Positions 5,735 through 12,581 of a stretch of DNA of 12,581 nt are shown one piece after another. The DNA is from Deltaproteobacteria bacterium (lineage in GTDB: Bacteria; Desulfobacterota; Desulfomonilia; UBA1062). Location: contig QMLJ01000005.1 in the NCBI GenBank assembly GCA_003643935.1, forward strand, positions 1-12,581, read 5' to 3'. The translations under genes were made by a program, and so were the position numbers. Under the pieces are notes generated by a model. The model searched no databases and was not told the origin of the DNA. It saw only the letters and a program-made list of their open reading frames with translations. Each line of letters opens with the position of its first letter. Position 1 is the stretch's first letter.

Positions 5735-7090
5735 ATGTTTTCCAAGAGGCGTATTACAATTGCCTTGATTCCACTCCTAGCAACCATTGCAACCGGGACG
5801 CTGGGATACATGCTCATAGAAGGCTATACTGCATTCGACGGTCTATACATGACGATTATTACGATCATGACCGTGGGTTACAACGAGGTAAGGCCCTTGT
5901 CGGGGGCAGGCAGGGCATTTACCATCGTCCTTATTCTCATGGGCTTTGCCAGCCTTGCCTTTGCAGGTAACATCCTGATTGAATCCCTAGTACAAAACAT
6001 ATGGAGTGGCAGATCGGAGAGGAAAAATATGAAAAAGAAGATCACAGAACTAAAATCGCATTACATTATATGCGGTTTCGGAAGGGTAGGTGCAACGGCT
6101 GCAGAACTCCTCAAGATGGAGGGTGCAGGATTTGTCATCATAGAAAAAAATCCTGATCACTGCCAGGATATCAGAGAAAAGGGCTACATCTTCCTACAAG
6201 CTGATGCAACAACCGAGGAAGCACTGATGGATGCCGGCATAAAGCGTGCAAGGGGTCTTGTTGCCCTGCTTAATTCTGACCCGGAAAACCTATTTATTGT
6301 CCTCACTGCCAGGGAGCTCAATCCAACGCTACAGATAATATCAAGGGCCGAGGATGTGTCGTCAGAAAAGAAGATATTAAGGGCAGGTGCTGACAAGGTC
6401 GTATCTCCTTTTATCACTGCAGGCAGACAGATAGCACGTGACATACTCTTGTCCACGGGTAAAGAGCTTGATCTTGATGAATCCTGTGAATGCCAGGAAG
6501 CAAGCTCACAGTGGATAACCTTGGTAAAGGACAATTCACTCATAGGAAAACCAATAAAGACAGCATCAAAAGAGATGGGCAGGGATATAATAGGCCTCAG
6601 GAGAAAGGCCCTAGACAGTATATACCCTGATCCAGAGACAATACTTGAAGAAGGAGATACACTCCTCACATTAGGTGTATCGCAGAAAAAGCAAGGCATT
6701 GAGAGGCGTTCCAGCGGGATACCCAAGATTGCCATTGTGGACGATAACCAGGTGATACTAGGGCTCTACACACGCCTGTTCCAAAAGGCAGGGTTCAACC
6801 CTCTATGTGCAACAACCGGCAAGCAGGGTCTGGAACTCATACTAAAGGAGAAGCCTGCCGCAGCTGTCATAGACTATACGCTACCGGTTATCTCGGGCAT
6901 AGACATATGCCGAGAGATAAGAAAGTCAAAGGAACATGACGGTGTAAAACTGATTCTCTTTACCGAAGACAATGCACCTGAAACTAGGAAGCGTGCCATG
7001 GAAAATGGGGCACATGCTGTTGTGGTAAAAAACGCAGATGCATCTGAAGTGGTTGAGACCGTGATACAATGCCTCAGAGAAAAGCACTAG
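5735..7090 (+). CDS. Two-TM potassium-channel-like protein with RCK module and C-terminal response-regulator receiver domain
   Basis: This 451-residue inner-membrane protein has TM1 (about 7-28), a pore loop with filter T46-V47-G48-Y49-N50-E51, and TM2 (about 60-84). The cytoplasmic TrkA-N/RCK domain (about 107-235) has the nucleotide-binding GFGRVG motif (114-119) and an acidic residue E137 ending the second strand. A TrkA-C domain follows (about 255-316). A receiver domain fills 329-451 with the complete phospho-acceptor set: D336, D337, D380, T410 and K432. Canonical K+ channels read TVGYG; here the last glycine is N50. An in-frame TAA just upstream fixes the first possible ATG at 5735, with GGAGGG/AGGG 10-15 bases before it. 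The layout suggests channel gating by nucleotide or ligand binding plus phosphorylation from an unseen histidine kinase. It is the only plus-strand gene here and ends 27 bases from the convergent gene. Confidence 0.9.
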   Translation: MFSKRRITIALIPLLATIATGTLGYMLIEGYTAFDGLYMTIITIMTVGYNEVRPLSGAGRAFTIVLILMGFASLAFAGNILIESLVQNIWSGRSERKNMKKKITELKSHYIICGFGRVGATAAELLKMEGAGFVIIEKNPDHCQDIREKGYIFLQADATTEEALMDAGIKRARGLVALLNSDPENLFIVLTARELNPTLQIISRAEDVSSEKKILRAGADKVVSPFITAGRQIARDILLSTGKELDLDESCECQEASSQWITLVKDNSLIGKPIKTASKEMGRDIIGLRRKALDSIYPDPETILEEGDTLLTLGVSQKKQGIERRSSGIPKIAIVDDNQVILGLYTRLFQKAGFNPLCATTGKQGLELILKEKPAAAVIDYTLPVISGIDICREIRKSKEHDGVKLILFTEDNAPETRKRAMENGAHAVVVKNADASEVVETVIQCLREKH

Positions 7091-7117
7091 GTCATATGTA
7101 TCACGGCCCCGGATTTC

Positions 7118-8119
7118 TCAAGAACCCTGCATCATCTCGTACTCACGGCTTGCACCAAACCTTATACCTATCCATGCCCCGCATATAACGGCATAGCCAG
7201 CAACTGCCACCTTAAAGATAAGTGCCAGGTGGAAAGAGATACCACTAAGACCCGCCACAAGAGAGAATATCCAGATGGCTATGTCTGCGATTATGGCAAA
7301 CAGGAAAACCCATAATACACCTGCCCAGCCAGAGATTTTCTTCACGCCGGCACCGTCACACCTGCCCAGTCTCACGTCACAACGCGACTGTGCATTGGAA
7401 AACATCCATTGCAAGAATGCAATTATTACAACTGTAAAGAAGAAATCAGGGATCAAGGCCTGCATTATAGGTATATTTTCTGCACCTATCTTGGCTGCGG
7501 CTGCAGGGAAGCCCCTGTTTGCAATGCAGGCGTTTATAAAGCCCTGTAACACCATGAACGGGAATGCATGTTCCATGAAGAGGTAAGACCCCATAGGCAC
7601 TGGTTTCGATTTCTCACTTGCATTTAGAGCAGCTGCAAAGGATGGCAGATCTTTTAATATAAAATGTTTTATCAGAGGAGTGGTTGTAATTACCACTGCA
7701 ACAAATGCAATCACACCAGTTAGCGTGGGCCCGATCTTTACATGCGTAAACTTTATGCCGAGATAGACTATGAGCATCATGACTACCCCGTACAGGAACG
7801 CCCTTGGCACTAATAGTTCCCAGATATACAACGGTGAACCTGTACCTTCCACGGGTGTTATACCTTCGAGATCGAGCTCACCGTGTATGTATTCCACTCG
7901 TGCAGTGTAAATCGGCATGAACAGGTGGATGATTGTGAAAAAAGGTATTGCGCACGCAATGAAACCGAGGACCGTGTTCCTGTCATAGTGCTCCGGCGAC
8001 AAGGCTATGACAAGAAGAATAGATAACACCATGACTATTGCAAGTCCTATAATATTACCAACTATCTGGGCACCAATCACCTCTTTCAAGGAATGTTTCT
8101 TTTTCCCTGCCTCTGCCAT
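7118..8119 (-). CDS. Unrecognised eight-TM integral membrane protein
   Basis: This 333-residue protein is hydrophobic, with about eight membrane segments near residues 18-40, 48-70, 103-121, 131-150, 181-200, 219-240, 265-288 and 297-320. A conserved-looking polar section after TM2 (YTARVEYIHGELDLEGITPVE, about 71-91) and another around 241-262 containing C247 and C254 are probably cytoplasmic loops. Histidines occur at 65, 79, 152 and 184. No transporter, channel or enzyme signature was recognised. The ATG at 8119 is backed by AAAAGGAGG. It is preceded by a leader of about 125 bases with a candidate promoter and a PerR-box-like element, so oxidant- or metal-responsive expression is possible. 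It converges with the channel gene and no terminator was seen in the 27-base gap. Confidence 0.8.
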   Translation of the reverse strand: MAEAGKKKHSLKEVIGAQIVGNIIGLAIVMVLSILLVIALSPEHYDRNTVLGFIACAIPFFTIIHLFMPIYTARVEYIHGELDLEGITPVEGTGSPLYIWELLVPRAFLYGVVMMLIVYLGIKFTHVKIGPTLTGVIAFVAVVITTTPLIKHFILKDLPSFAAALNASEKSKPVPMGSYLFMEHAFPFMVLQGFINACIANRGFPAAAAKIGAENIPIMQALIPDFFFTVVIIAFLQWMFSNAQSRCDVRLGRCDGAGVKKISGWAGVLWVFLFAIIADIAIWIFSLVAGLSGISFHLALIFKVAVAGYAVICGAWIGIRFGASREYEMMQGS

Positions 8120-8131
8120 AAACGCCTCCTT

Positions 8132-8146
8132 TTATAATAATTATTT
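8132..8146. promoter_or_regulatory. PerR-box-like element before the eight-TM protein gene
   Basis: On the minus strand AAATAATTATTATAA matches 13 of 15 positions of the B. subtilis PerR box TTATAATTATTATAA. It shares the central TAATTATTA with the palindrome in front of perR. It lies 13-27 bases before the ATG, just upstream of the ribosome binding site and downstream of the candidate promoter, where a repressor could act as a roadblock. AT-rich leaders can produce such matches by chance. Confidence 0.35.
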
Positions 8147-8251
8147 ATGCTTCTTAAAGGGCAATGCTAAAAGCATGTGGAGCCAAAAATAGAAGTTTTA
8201 ACTATAGACTTGCAATCCAATCAATCTAATCTCAACACTTCCTTAGTAAGG

Positions 8252-8280
8252 GTGATAAGTTAATAAGACAGGCAAGTCAA
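8252..8280 (-). promoter_or_regulatory. Probable sigma-70 promoter of the eight-TM protein gene
   Basis: On the minus strand TTGACT (8280-8275), a 17-base spacer and TATCAC (8257-8252) form a fair promoter (5 of 6 and 4 of 6 consensus bases). It lies in the 249-base gap after uvrA. Transcription would start near 8245 and give an untranslated leader of about 125 bases. Confidence 0.45.
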
Positions 8281-8368
8281 TACTAAATTTATCATGCATT
8301 CAGAAATTCATCGTTCACGTTCAGACCCCTGTGCCGAAGCAAATATAGGTGCAAAGCAAGTACTAACC

Positions 8369-11158
8369 TCATATTCCAAGGTAAGGCCTGAGAAATGCAC
8401 CTGTATATGAAGCAGGTATCCCTGCAATATCCTCGGGGCTACCAGAGGCCACCACCCTGCCACCCATGTCTCCGCCCTCTGGGCCCAGGTCTATTATGTA
8501 ATCTGCATACTTTATAACATCCATGTTATGTTCTATAACAACAACCGTGTTACCCTGGTCAACCAGTCTCCTCAATACCCTCAGGAGTTTGTTTATGTCA
8601 TCAAAGTGAAGGCCAGTGGTGGGCTCATCCAGTATATACAGGGTTCTACCCGTCGCCTTCTTGGAGAGTTCCCTGGAGAGTTTTATCCTCTGTGCCTCGC
8701 CACCGGACAAGGTCGTTGCACTCTGGCCTAGCTTTATGTAGTCCATGCCTACATCCATAAGGGTCTTGAGCTTTCGCCTTATCCTTGGAACCGCTTCGAA
8801 CAATCCATAGGCCTGGGACACGGTCATATCAAGTACATCGGCAATTGATACACCCTTGTACCTTATGTCCAGAGTCTCCCTATTATACCTGCTGCCCTTG
8901 CACTGGTCGCATTTTACATAGATGTCCGGCAAGAAGTGCATCTCAACCTTTATCATGCCCTCACCCTTGCAGGCCTCACACCTGCCCCCTTTCACGTTGA
9001 AGCTAAACCTTCCCGGTCTGTAACCACGCATCCTTGCGTCTGGAAGTAGGGCAAAGAGTTCCCTTATATAGGTAAACACGTTTGTGTAGGTGGCCGGGTT
9101 TGACCTCGGCGTCCTTCCTATTGGACTTTGGTCAACATTGATCACCCTGTCTATGAGTTCAAGCCCTTTTATTTCCTTTACCTTGAAGCCAGTTGGCCTT
9201 GAACCCTCAAGGTACCTACTAACATAGGGATAAAGGGTATCCACCACTAGGGTTGACTTGCCGGAGCCTGAGACGCCTGTTACGCATGTAAAGAGACCCA
9301 GCGGTATGTCCACGTCTATGGACTTGAGGTTATTCGCACTTGCTCCCATAATCTTGATAAAACCATGCCTAGGTTTTCTCCTGGACTCAGGCACCTCAAT
9401 CTCTAGTTCACCAGAGAGATATTTCCCTGTTATGGACTCCTTTGAGTCCTTTATCCTATCAGGCTTACCCTCAAAGACCAGGTGCCCACCGCCCTCCCCG
9501 GCCCCTGGTCCCAAGTCTATTACGTGGTCAGCGTTCATGATAGCCCTCTCATCGTGCTCAACCACGATTACCGTGTTACCTATATCTCTCAGATGCTTGA
9601 GCGTGTCTATGAGTCTCATGTTATCCCTCTGGTGAAGGCCTACGGTCGGTTCGTCAAGTACGTACATGACACCGGTAAGGGCCGAGCCTATCTGGGTTGC
9701 AAGCCTTATCCTCTGTGACTCTCCCGCCGAGAGGGTACTCGCTGCCCTGTCGAGAGAGAGGTAGCCAAGGCCAACGGACTTAAGGAACCGTGCCCTCTGT
9801 ACTATTTCCCTTATTACCCTGCCTGCTATATGCTGTTCCTTCTCTGTCAGCTCAAGCCCTTGGAAAAAGATAAGCACATCGTCAACGCTAAGGCGGGTAA
9901 TATCGTATATGTTCTTTGATCCAACGAGTACATGCAATGCCTCTTTCTTGAGCCTTGCGCCATTACATGTAGGACACGGCCTTATGTTCAGGTACTTGGA
10001 TATGCCGTACTTGCCTGTTTCATCCGAGTCAGAACCCTTCATGCGCTTCATAAGATTGGGAATTACGCCCGAGAACCTGTATGAATAAGGACTCTTGCCA
10101 CTGCCACCGTATAGTATCGCATTTTGTATGTCAGGGTCTAATTCCACAAAAGGAACACCAGGATCAAAACCCATCCTCCTTGCAATGTGCCTTATAAGTC
10201 TCCTTGCAAACCTGTTAGGTGGTACCCCCCAGGGTGCAATGGCGCCTTCGATAAGAGATAGACTTTTGTCAGGTATCACGAGATCGGGGTCAAACTCAAG
10301 TAGTACACCAAGACCACCACACGTTGGACATGCACCGTGCGGGCTATTAAAGGAAAAAAACCTTGGCGAGATCTCCGGGTACGATATCCCGCACACCGGG
10401 CACGAGTTCTTTTCAGAGAACACTTCTTCTTCTCCACCTATAAAGCCCACCTTAACTATGCCTTGGCCGAGTTTTGCCGCTGTCTCCAGGGAATCTACAA
10501 GCCTTGTCCTTACTCTCTTCTTTATTACTATCCTGTCCACTATTACATCTATGGTGTGGTTCTGGTACTTGTTAAGAGGCGGCACATCCTCTATGTCAAA
10601 GGTCTCGCCATCCACCCTTACTCTTACAAAGCCACCGCGAGCCAATTCTTCGAACAGCTTTTGGTATTCACCCTTCCTGTCCCTGACAACAGGGGCATAT
10701 ATTATAATCCTGCCTTTGTCCCCTTCTGCCTTTGCCATGACAGTCTCTGCTATCTGCTGCACGGTCATACTCTCTATAGGCCTTCCACAGTTCCAGCAAT
10801 AGGGTCTGCCTATCCTTGCAAAGAGAAGCCTTAAGTAATCGTATATCTCGGTGACCGTTCCCACGGTTGACCTGGGATTTTTTGATGTAGCCTTTTGGTC
10901 TATGGCTATTGCAGGCGAAAGCCCCTCTATGGACTCTACCTGGGGCTTGGGCATTTGCTCGAGGAATTGCCTTGCGTAGGCGCTCAAGGACTCAACATAT
11001 CGCCTCTGTCCTTCGGCGTAGAGCGTATCAAAGGCAAGACTGGACTTCCCTGAACCGGACACCCCTGTTATGACAACAAGCTTGTTCCTGGGTATATTGA
11101 CGTCTATGCCCTTTAGGTTATGCTCACTTGCACCCTTTATCTCTATATAATCTCTCAT
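8369..11158 (-). CDS. uvrA: UvrA, excinuclease ABC subunit A
   Basis: This 929-residue protein is the ATP-dependent damage-recognition subunit of nucleotide excision repair, which loads UvrB at DNA lesions. The two ABC modules are complete. The first has Walker A GVSGSGKS (32-39), a zinc finger with C253, C256, C277 and C280, the signature [12 protein letters not shown] and Walker [11 protein letters not shown]. The second has Walker [10 protein letters not shown], the zinc-binding [11 protein letters not shown]...[10 protein letters not shown] section, the signature [12 protein letters not shown] and Walker [11 protein letters not shown]. The start [20 protein letters not shown] aligns with the usual family N-terminus, so the ATG at 11158 is preferred over an in-frame GTG at 11197. 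The ribosome binding site (GAGAG) is weak. No convincing LexA box or promoter was identified. The next gene upstream ends 194 bases away, beyond a heptamer repeat array. Confidence 0.98.
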   Translation of the reverse strand: MRDYIEIKGASEHNLKGIDVNIPRNKLVVITGVSGSGKSSLAFDTLYAEGQRRYVESLSAYARQFLEQMPKPQVESIEGLSPAIAIDQKATSKNPRSTVGTVTEIYDYLRLLFARIGRPYCWNCGRPIESMTVQQIAETVMAKAEGDKGRIIIYAPVVRDRKGEYQKLFEELARGGFVRVRVDGETFDIEDVPPLNKYQNHTIDVIVDRIVIKKRVRTRLVDSLETAAKLGQGIVKVGFIGGEEEVFSEKNSCPVCGISYPEISPRFFSFNSPHGACPTCGGLGVLLEFDPDLVIPDKSLSLIEGAIAPWGVPPNRFARRLIRHIARRMGFDPGVPFVELDPDIQNAILYGGSGKSPYSYRFSGVIPNLMKRMKGSDSDETGKYGISKYLNIRPCPTCNGARLKKEALHVLVGSKNIYDITRLSVDDVLIFFQGLELTEKEQHIAGRVIREIVQRARFLKSVGLGYLSLDRAASTLSAGESQRIRLATQIGSALTGVMYVLDEPTVGLHQRDNMRLIDTLKHLRDIGNTVIVVEHDERAIMNADHVIDLGPGAGEGGGHLVFEGKPDRIKDSKESITGKYLSGELEIEVPESRRKPRHGFIKIMGASANNLKSIDVDIPLGLFTCVTGVSGSGKSTLVVDTLYPYVSRYLEGSRPTGFKVKEIKGLELIDRVINVDQSPIGRTPRSNPATYTNVFTYIRELFALLPDARMRGYRPGRFSFNVKGGRCEACKGEGMIKVEMHFLPDIYVKCDQCKGSRYNRETLDIRYKGVSIADVLDMTVSQAYGLFEAVPRIRRKLKTLMDVGMDYIKLGQSATTLSGGEAQRIKLSRELSKKATGRTLYILDEPTTGLHFDDINKLLRVLRRLVDQGNTVVVIEHNMDVIKYADYIIDLGPEGGDMGGRVVASGSPEDIAGIPASYTGAFLRPYLGI

Positions 11159-11277
11159 AGCATATAACTCTCGGAAGTTGCTACATAAAGCATGCACATG
11201 GAATATGTAAGATTATGTAATTGCCTCTACGTTGTCAGTGGTCCATTGCCCGTTGTAAGACCACCATGTTTTTCCCT
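11159..11277. promoter_or_regulatory. Putative uvrA upstream control region
   Basis: This is the leader between the heptamer array and uvrA. On the minus strand CTGACA and CATAAT occur but only 15 bases apart, a poor promoter spacing. Two direct copies of CGTTGT occur 21 bases apart on the plus strand (about 11230 and 11251). No LexA-type inverted repeat known to me was found. Promoter position remains unassigned. Confidence 0.25.
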
Positions 11278-11354
11278 GGCGCCTGACGCCTAGTGCCCGA
11301 CGCCTGACGCCTGGGTTTTAATGCCCGGTGCCTGGTGCCTGACGCCTGGCGCCT
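11278..11354. repeat. Array of eleven contiguous heptamer units
   Basis: The 77 bases divide exactly into eleven 7-base units. On the plus strand these are GGCGCCT, GACGCCT, AGTGCCC, GACGCCT, GACGCCT, GGGTTTT, AATGCCC, GGTGCCT, GGTGCCT, GACGCCT and GGCGCCT. Ten follow the degenerate consensus RRYGCCY, or RGGCRYY on the other strand, allowing for one or two deviations. The sixth (GGGTTTT) breaks the motif but keeps the 7-base register. The first and last two units mirror each other. The array begins inside the stop codon of the PpiC/SurA-like gene and ends about 120 bases before uvrA. Members share a GCC core, so many alternative hairpins are possible. It looks like an interspersed heptamer repeat family, not a simple satellite. 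Confidence 0.85.
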
Positions 11355-12201
11355 AAATATATATCCCAACAAAGTACTTGTCAGATATTGTCTTGAGCCA
11401 GTGTTTGAACACCTTCTTCCTGTACCTATCCTCCAGGATATGTTTTATACCGTCCTTTGCCTCAGCAAACGTCTTGTTCCCCTTTGTTCCCACATCTAAG
11501 AGCTTGAAGACAAATGCATATTTCCCCTTTCTCACAGGCCCGACAACCTCGCCCTTCTTTGCACGGCCAAGGGCTGCCTTTACCTCGGGAGACAGGTCCT
11601 TGACCGGTATCCACCCCATGTCACATCCACCGTGAATGAGCACATCGGAATATTCAAGCGCAACCTTGTCAAAGGGCTCACCCTGCCTTATGGCATCAAG
11701 GACACTTTTTATCTTTGTCTCGTCGTTCTTTATCACGATCTGCGCTAGCCTCACTGAAAAAGATCCCTTGTATTCATCGTGGGACCTGTAATAGTCTTTT
11801 ATCATTCTGTCTGTCACAACCACCCTTGATCTCACCACTATGTCCATGAGCCTTTCCTTCATAATGAAGATCCTTGCATCCTCAATTGAAAGGCCTGTCT
11901 TGTTGGAGACATTCTTTACCTCTTCATCTTCTGGAGCCGGTATGCCCATTTCCTGGCAAGTCTTTTCTACAATAATGTTTTCAACCATGAGCTGCAGTAC
12001 GGAATGAAGCACGTTTGGCGCATTCTTATCAACGCCTAGCTTCCTTGCCTTTGCAATCACGTCAGAGAGCATAATAACCTTATCATCCACAACCGCTGCC
12101 ACGCCGTCTATGGTGCCGGCATGCAGCATGCTACATTGACCACCAATGGATACCAGTAAGATCGTCATCAACAAAAGACTTTTAACGCAAAGATATCTCA
12201 T
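11353..12201 (-). CDS. Periplasmic SurA/PpiC-type peptidyl-prolyl isomerase/chaperone
   Basis: This 282-residue protein has an N-terminal signal peptide (MRYLCVKSLLLMTILLVSIG, likely cleavage after A28 in MLHAG). A SurA-like N-terminal chaperone region follows, starting TIDGVAAVVDDKVIMLSDV. A parvulin domain at about 145-240 contains LAQIVIK, FDKVALEYSD and the GGCDMGWIP motif. A C-terminal helix (about 245-282) completes the chaperone part. Such proteins assist folding of outer-membrane and periplasmic proteins by cis-trans isomerisation of proline bonds. With one parvulin domain it is shorter than E. coli SurA, which has two. The start overlaps the 3' end of another PpiC gene by 20 bases, so the pair is translationally coupled and probably arose by duplication. 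The weak ribosome binding site (AGGTGGG) suits coupling. Confidence 0.9.
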   Translation of the reverse strand: MRYLCVKSLLLMTILLVSIGGQCSMLHAGTIDGVAAVVDDKVIMLSDVIAKARKLGVDKNAPNVLHSVLQLMVENIIVEKTCQEMGIPAPEDEEVKNVSNKTGLSIEDARIFIMKERLMDIVVRSRVVVTDRMIKDYYRSHDEYKGSFSVRLAQIVIKNDETKIKSVLDAIRQGEPFDKVALEYSDVLIHGGCDMGWIPVKDLSPEVKAALGRAKKGEVVGPVRKGKYAFVFKLLDVGTKGNKTFAEAKDGIKHILEDRYRKKVFKHWLKTISDKYFVGIYI

Positions 12202-12581
12202 TTATCACATCCCACCTGACTTCTGGCCTGTACCTTTGTTTAAGGCTAGCAATCCATTTTCTGTAGAGCTGTTCAAACTTCCTGTTTGTTAAATTATCTT
12301 TTACCTCGAGTTCAACATCTTCAAGCGGGGCTATGCCGGGTTTTGTCTTCGAAGCCACGTAGAAGATATGATAACCCCTCTTCGTACTTATTATACCGGA
12401 ATAACGCTTCACAGGGATGGAAAACACCACTCTTTCCACTTCCCTTGGCAACTCTCCCTTCGTAAATACTCCCATAAAGCCGTGGTTCTTTGCGTCCTCT
12501 GACTCCGAGTATTCTCTTACAACCGCGTCAAGCGAAGCCCCAGATCTCAGAAGTAAAAGCGCCTTTCTTGCCTTGAACCTG
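12182..12581 (-). CDS. PpiC-type peptidyl-prolyl isomerase, C-terminal part, runs off the window
   Basis: The frame is open to the right edge of the window, so the true start lies beyond base 12581 and an internal ATG at 12475 is not the start. The visible 132 residues begin RFKARKALLLLRSGASLDAV. They then show the parvulin pattern VREYSES, NHGFMGVFTKGELP, VVFSIPVKRYSGI and KRGYHIFYV, followed by a C-terminal helix with KDNLTNRKFEQLYRKWIASL. The protein is expected to act in the periplasm or on the outer face of the inner membrane as a foldase, but its N-terminal signal or anchor is not visible. It overlaps the following SurA-like gene by 20 bases and the two would form a foldase operon. Confidence 0.88.
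   Translation of the reverse strand, partial: RFKARKALLLLRSGASLDAVVREYSESEDAKNHGFMGVFTKGELPREVERVVFSIPVKRYSGIISTKRGYHIFYVASKTKPGIAPLEDVELEVKDNLTNRKFEQLYRKWIASLKQRYRPEVRWDVINEISLR

Noticed and set aside
5720..5736. TAGGGATAACAGGTAAT, one base short of the I-SceI homing endonuclease site
   Set aside because: One G is missing relative to TAGGGATAACAGGGTAAT and it spans the upstream stop and start codon of the channel gene. No intron, intein or endonuclease gene is nearby. Most likely chance.
7091..7117. Bidirectional terminator between the convergent channel and eight-TM genes
   Set aside because: The 27-base gap has no stable stem and no T-run.
10095..10834. Long plus-strand open frames opposite uvrA
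   Set aside because: They mirror the well-conserved uvrA coding sequence and have no protein signature of their own.
11159..11277. LexA/SOS box before uvrA
   Set aside because: No CTGT-N8-ACAG or GAAC-N4-GTTC type repeat was found. A lineage-specific box cannot be excluded but is not supported.

Overview
The window reads as a chromosomal segment from an anaerobic or microaerophilic Gram-negative bacterium. Desulfobacterota (the former Deltaproteobacteria) or a close relative fits best. The grounds are a superoxide reductase/rubrerythrin oxygen-defence set, a C_GCAxxG_C_C protein, periplasmic SurA/PpiC chaperones (so an outer membrane), moderate GC and heavy use of AGG and ATA codons, as often seen in thermophiles. 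This lineage is an inference, because no rRNA or other marker lies in the window. All genes are on the minus strand except one ion-channel gene.

Region 1 (1-3630, minus strand, read from 3630 downwards) is an oxygen and peroxide defence operon. In order it holds a PerR-type Fur regulator, rubrerythrin, desulfoferrodoxin (superoxide reductase), ferritin, an unrecognised two-TM membrane protein, a Dps-like/thioferritin protein, a 5'-truncated and frameshifted gene remnant, and the first 41 codons of a flavin reductase resembling the N-terminus of high-molecular-weight rubredoxin (Hrb). A TTGACA-16-TATAAT promoter lies upstream of perR. A perfect 11+1+11 bp palindrome sits where transcription should start, which strongly suggests PerR autoregulation. 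Together the products would reduce superoxide (Dfx) and peroxide (Rbr, Dps-like), store the iron (Ftn, Dps-like) and feed electrons through flavin/rubredoxin carriers (Hrb).

Region 2 (3627-4051) is about 425 bases without a convincing gene. It contains a long imperfect inverted repeat and possible gene debris.

Region 3 (4052-5346, minus strand) carries a flavodoxin-like protein and a C_GCAxxG_C_C redox protein, each with its own upstream control region.

Region 4 (5735-7090, plus strand) encodes a two-TM potassium-channel-like protein joined to an RCK (TrkA-N/TrkA-C) module and then to a complete two-component receiver domain. The selectivity filter reads TVGYN instead of TVGYG. It converges with an unrecognised eight-TM membrane protein (7118-8119), whose leader contains a PerR-box-like sequence just before the ribosome binding site.

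Region 5 (8369-12581, minus strand) holds uvrA, a 77-bp array of eleven heptamer units starting at the stop codon of the gene before it, and two overlapping PpiC/SurA-type peptidyl-prolyl isomerase genes. The first of these runs off the window. No tRNA, rRNA, CRISPR array or intact insertion sequence was seen.
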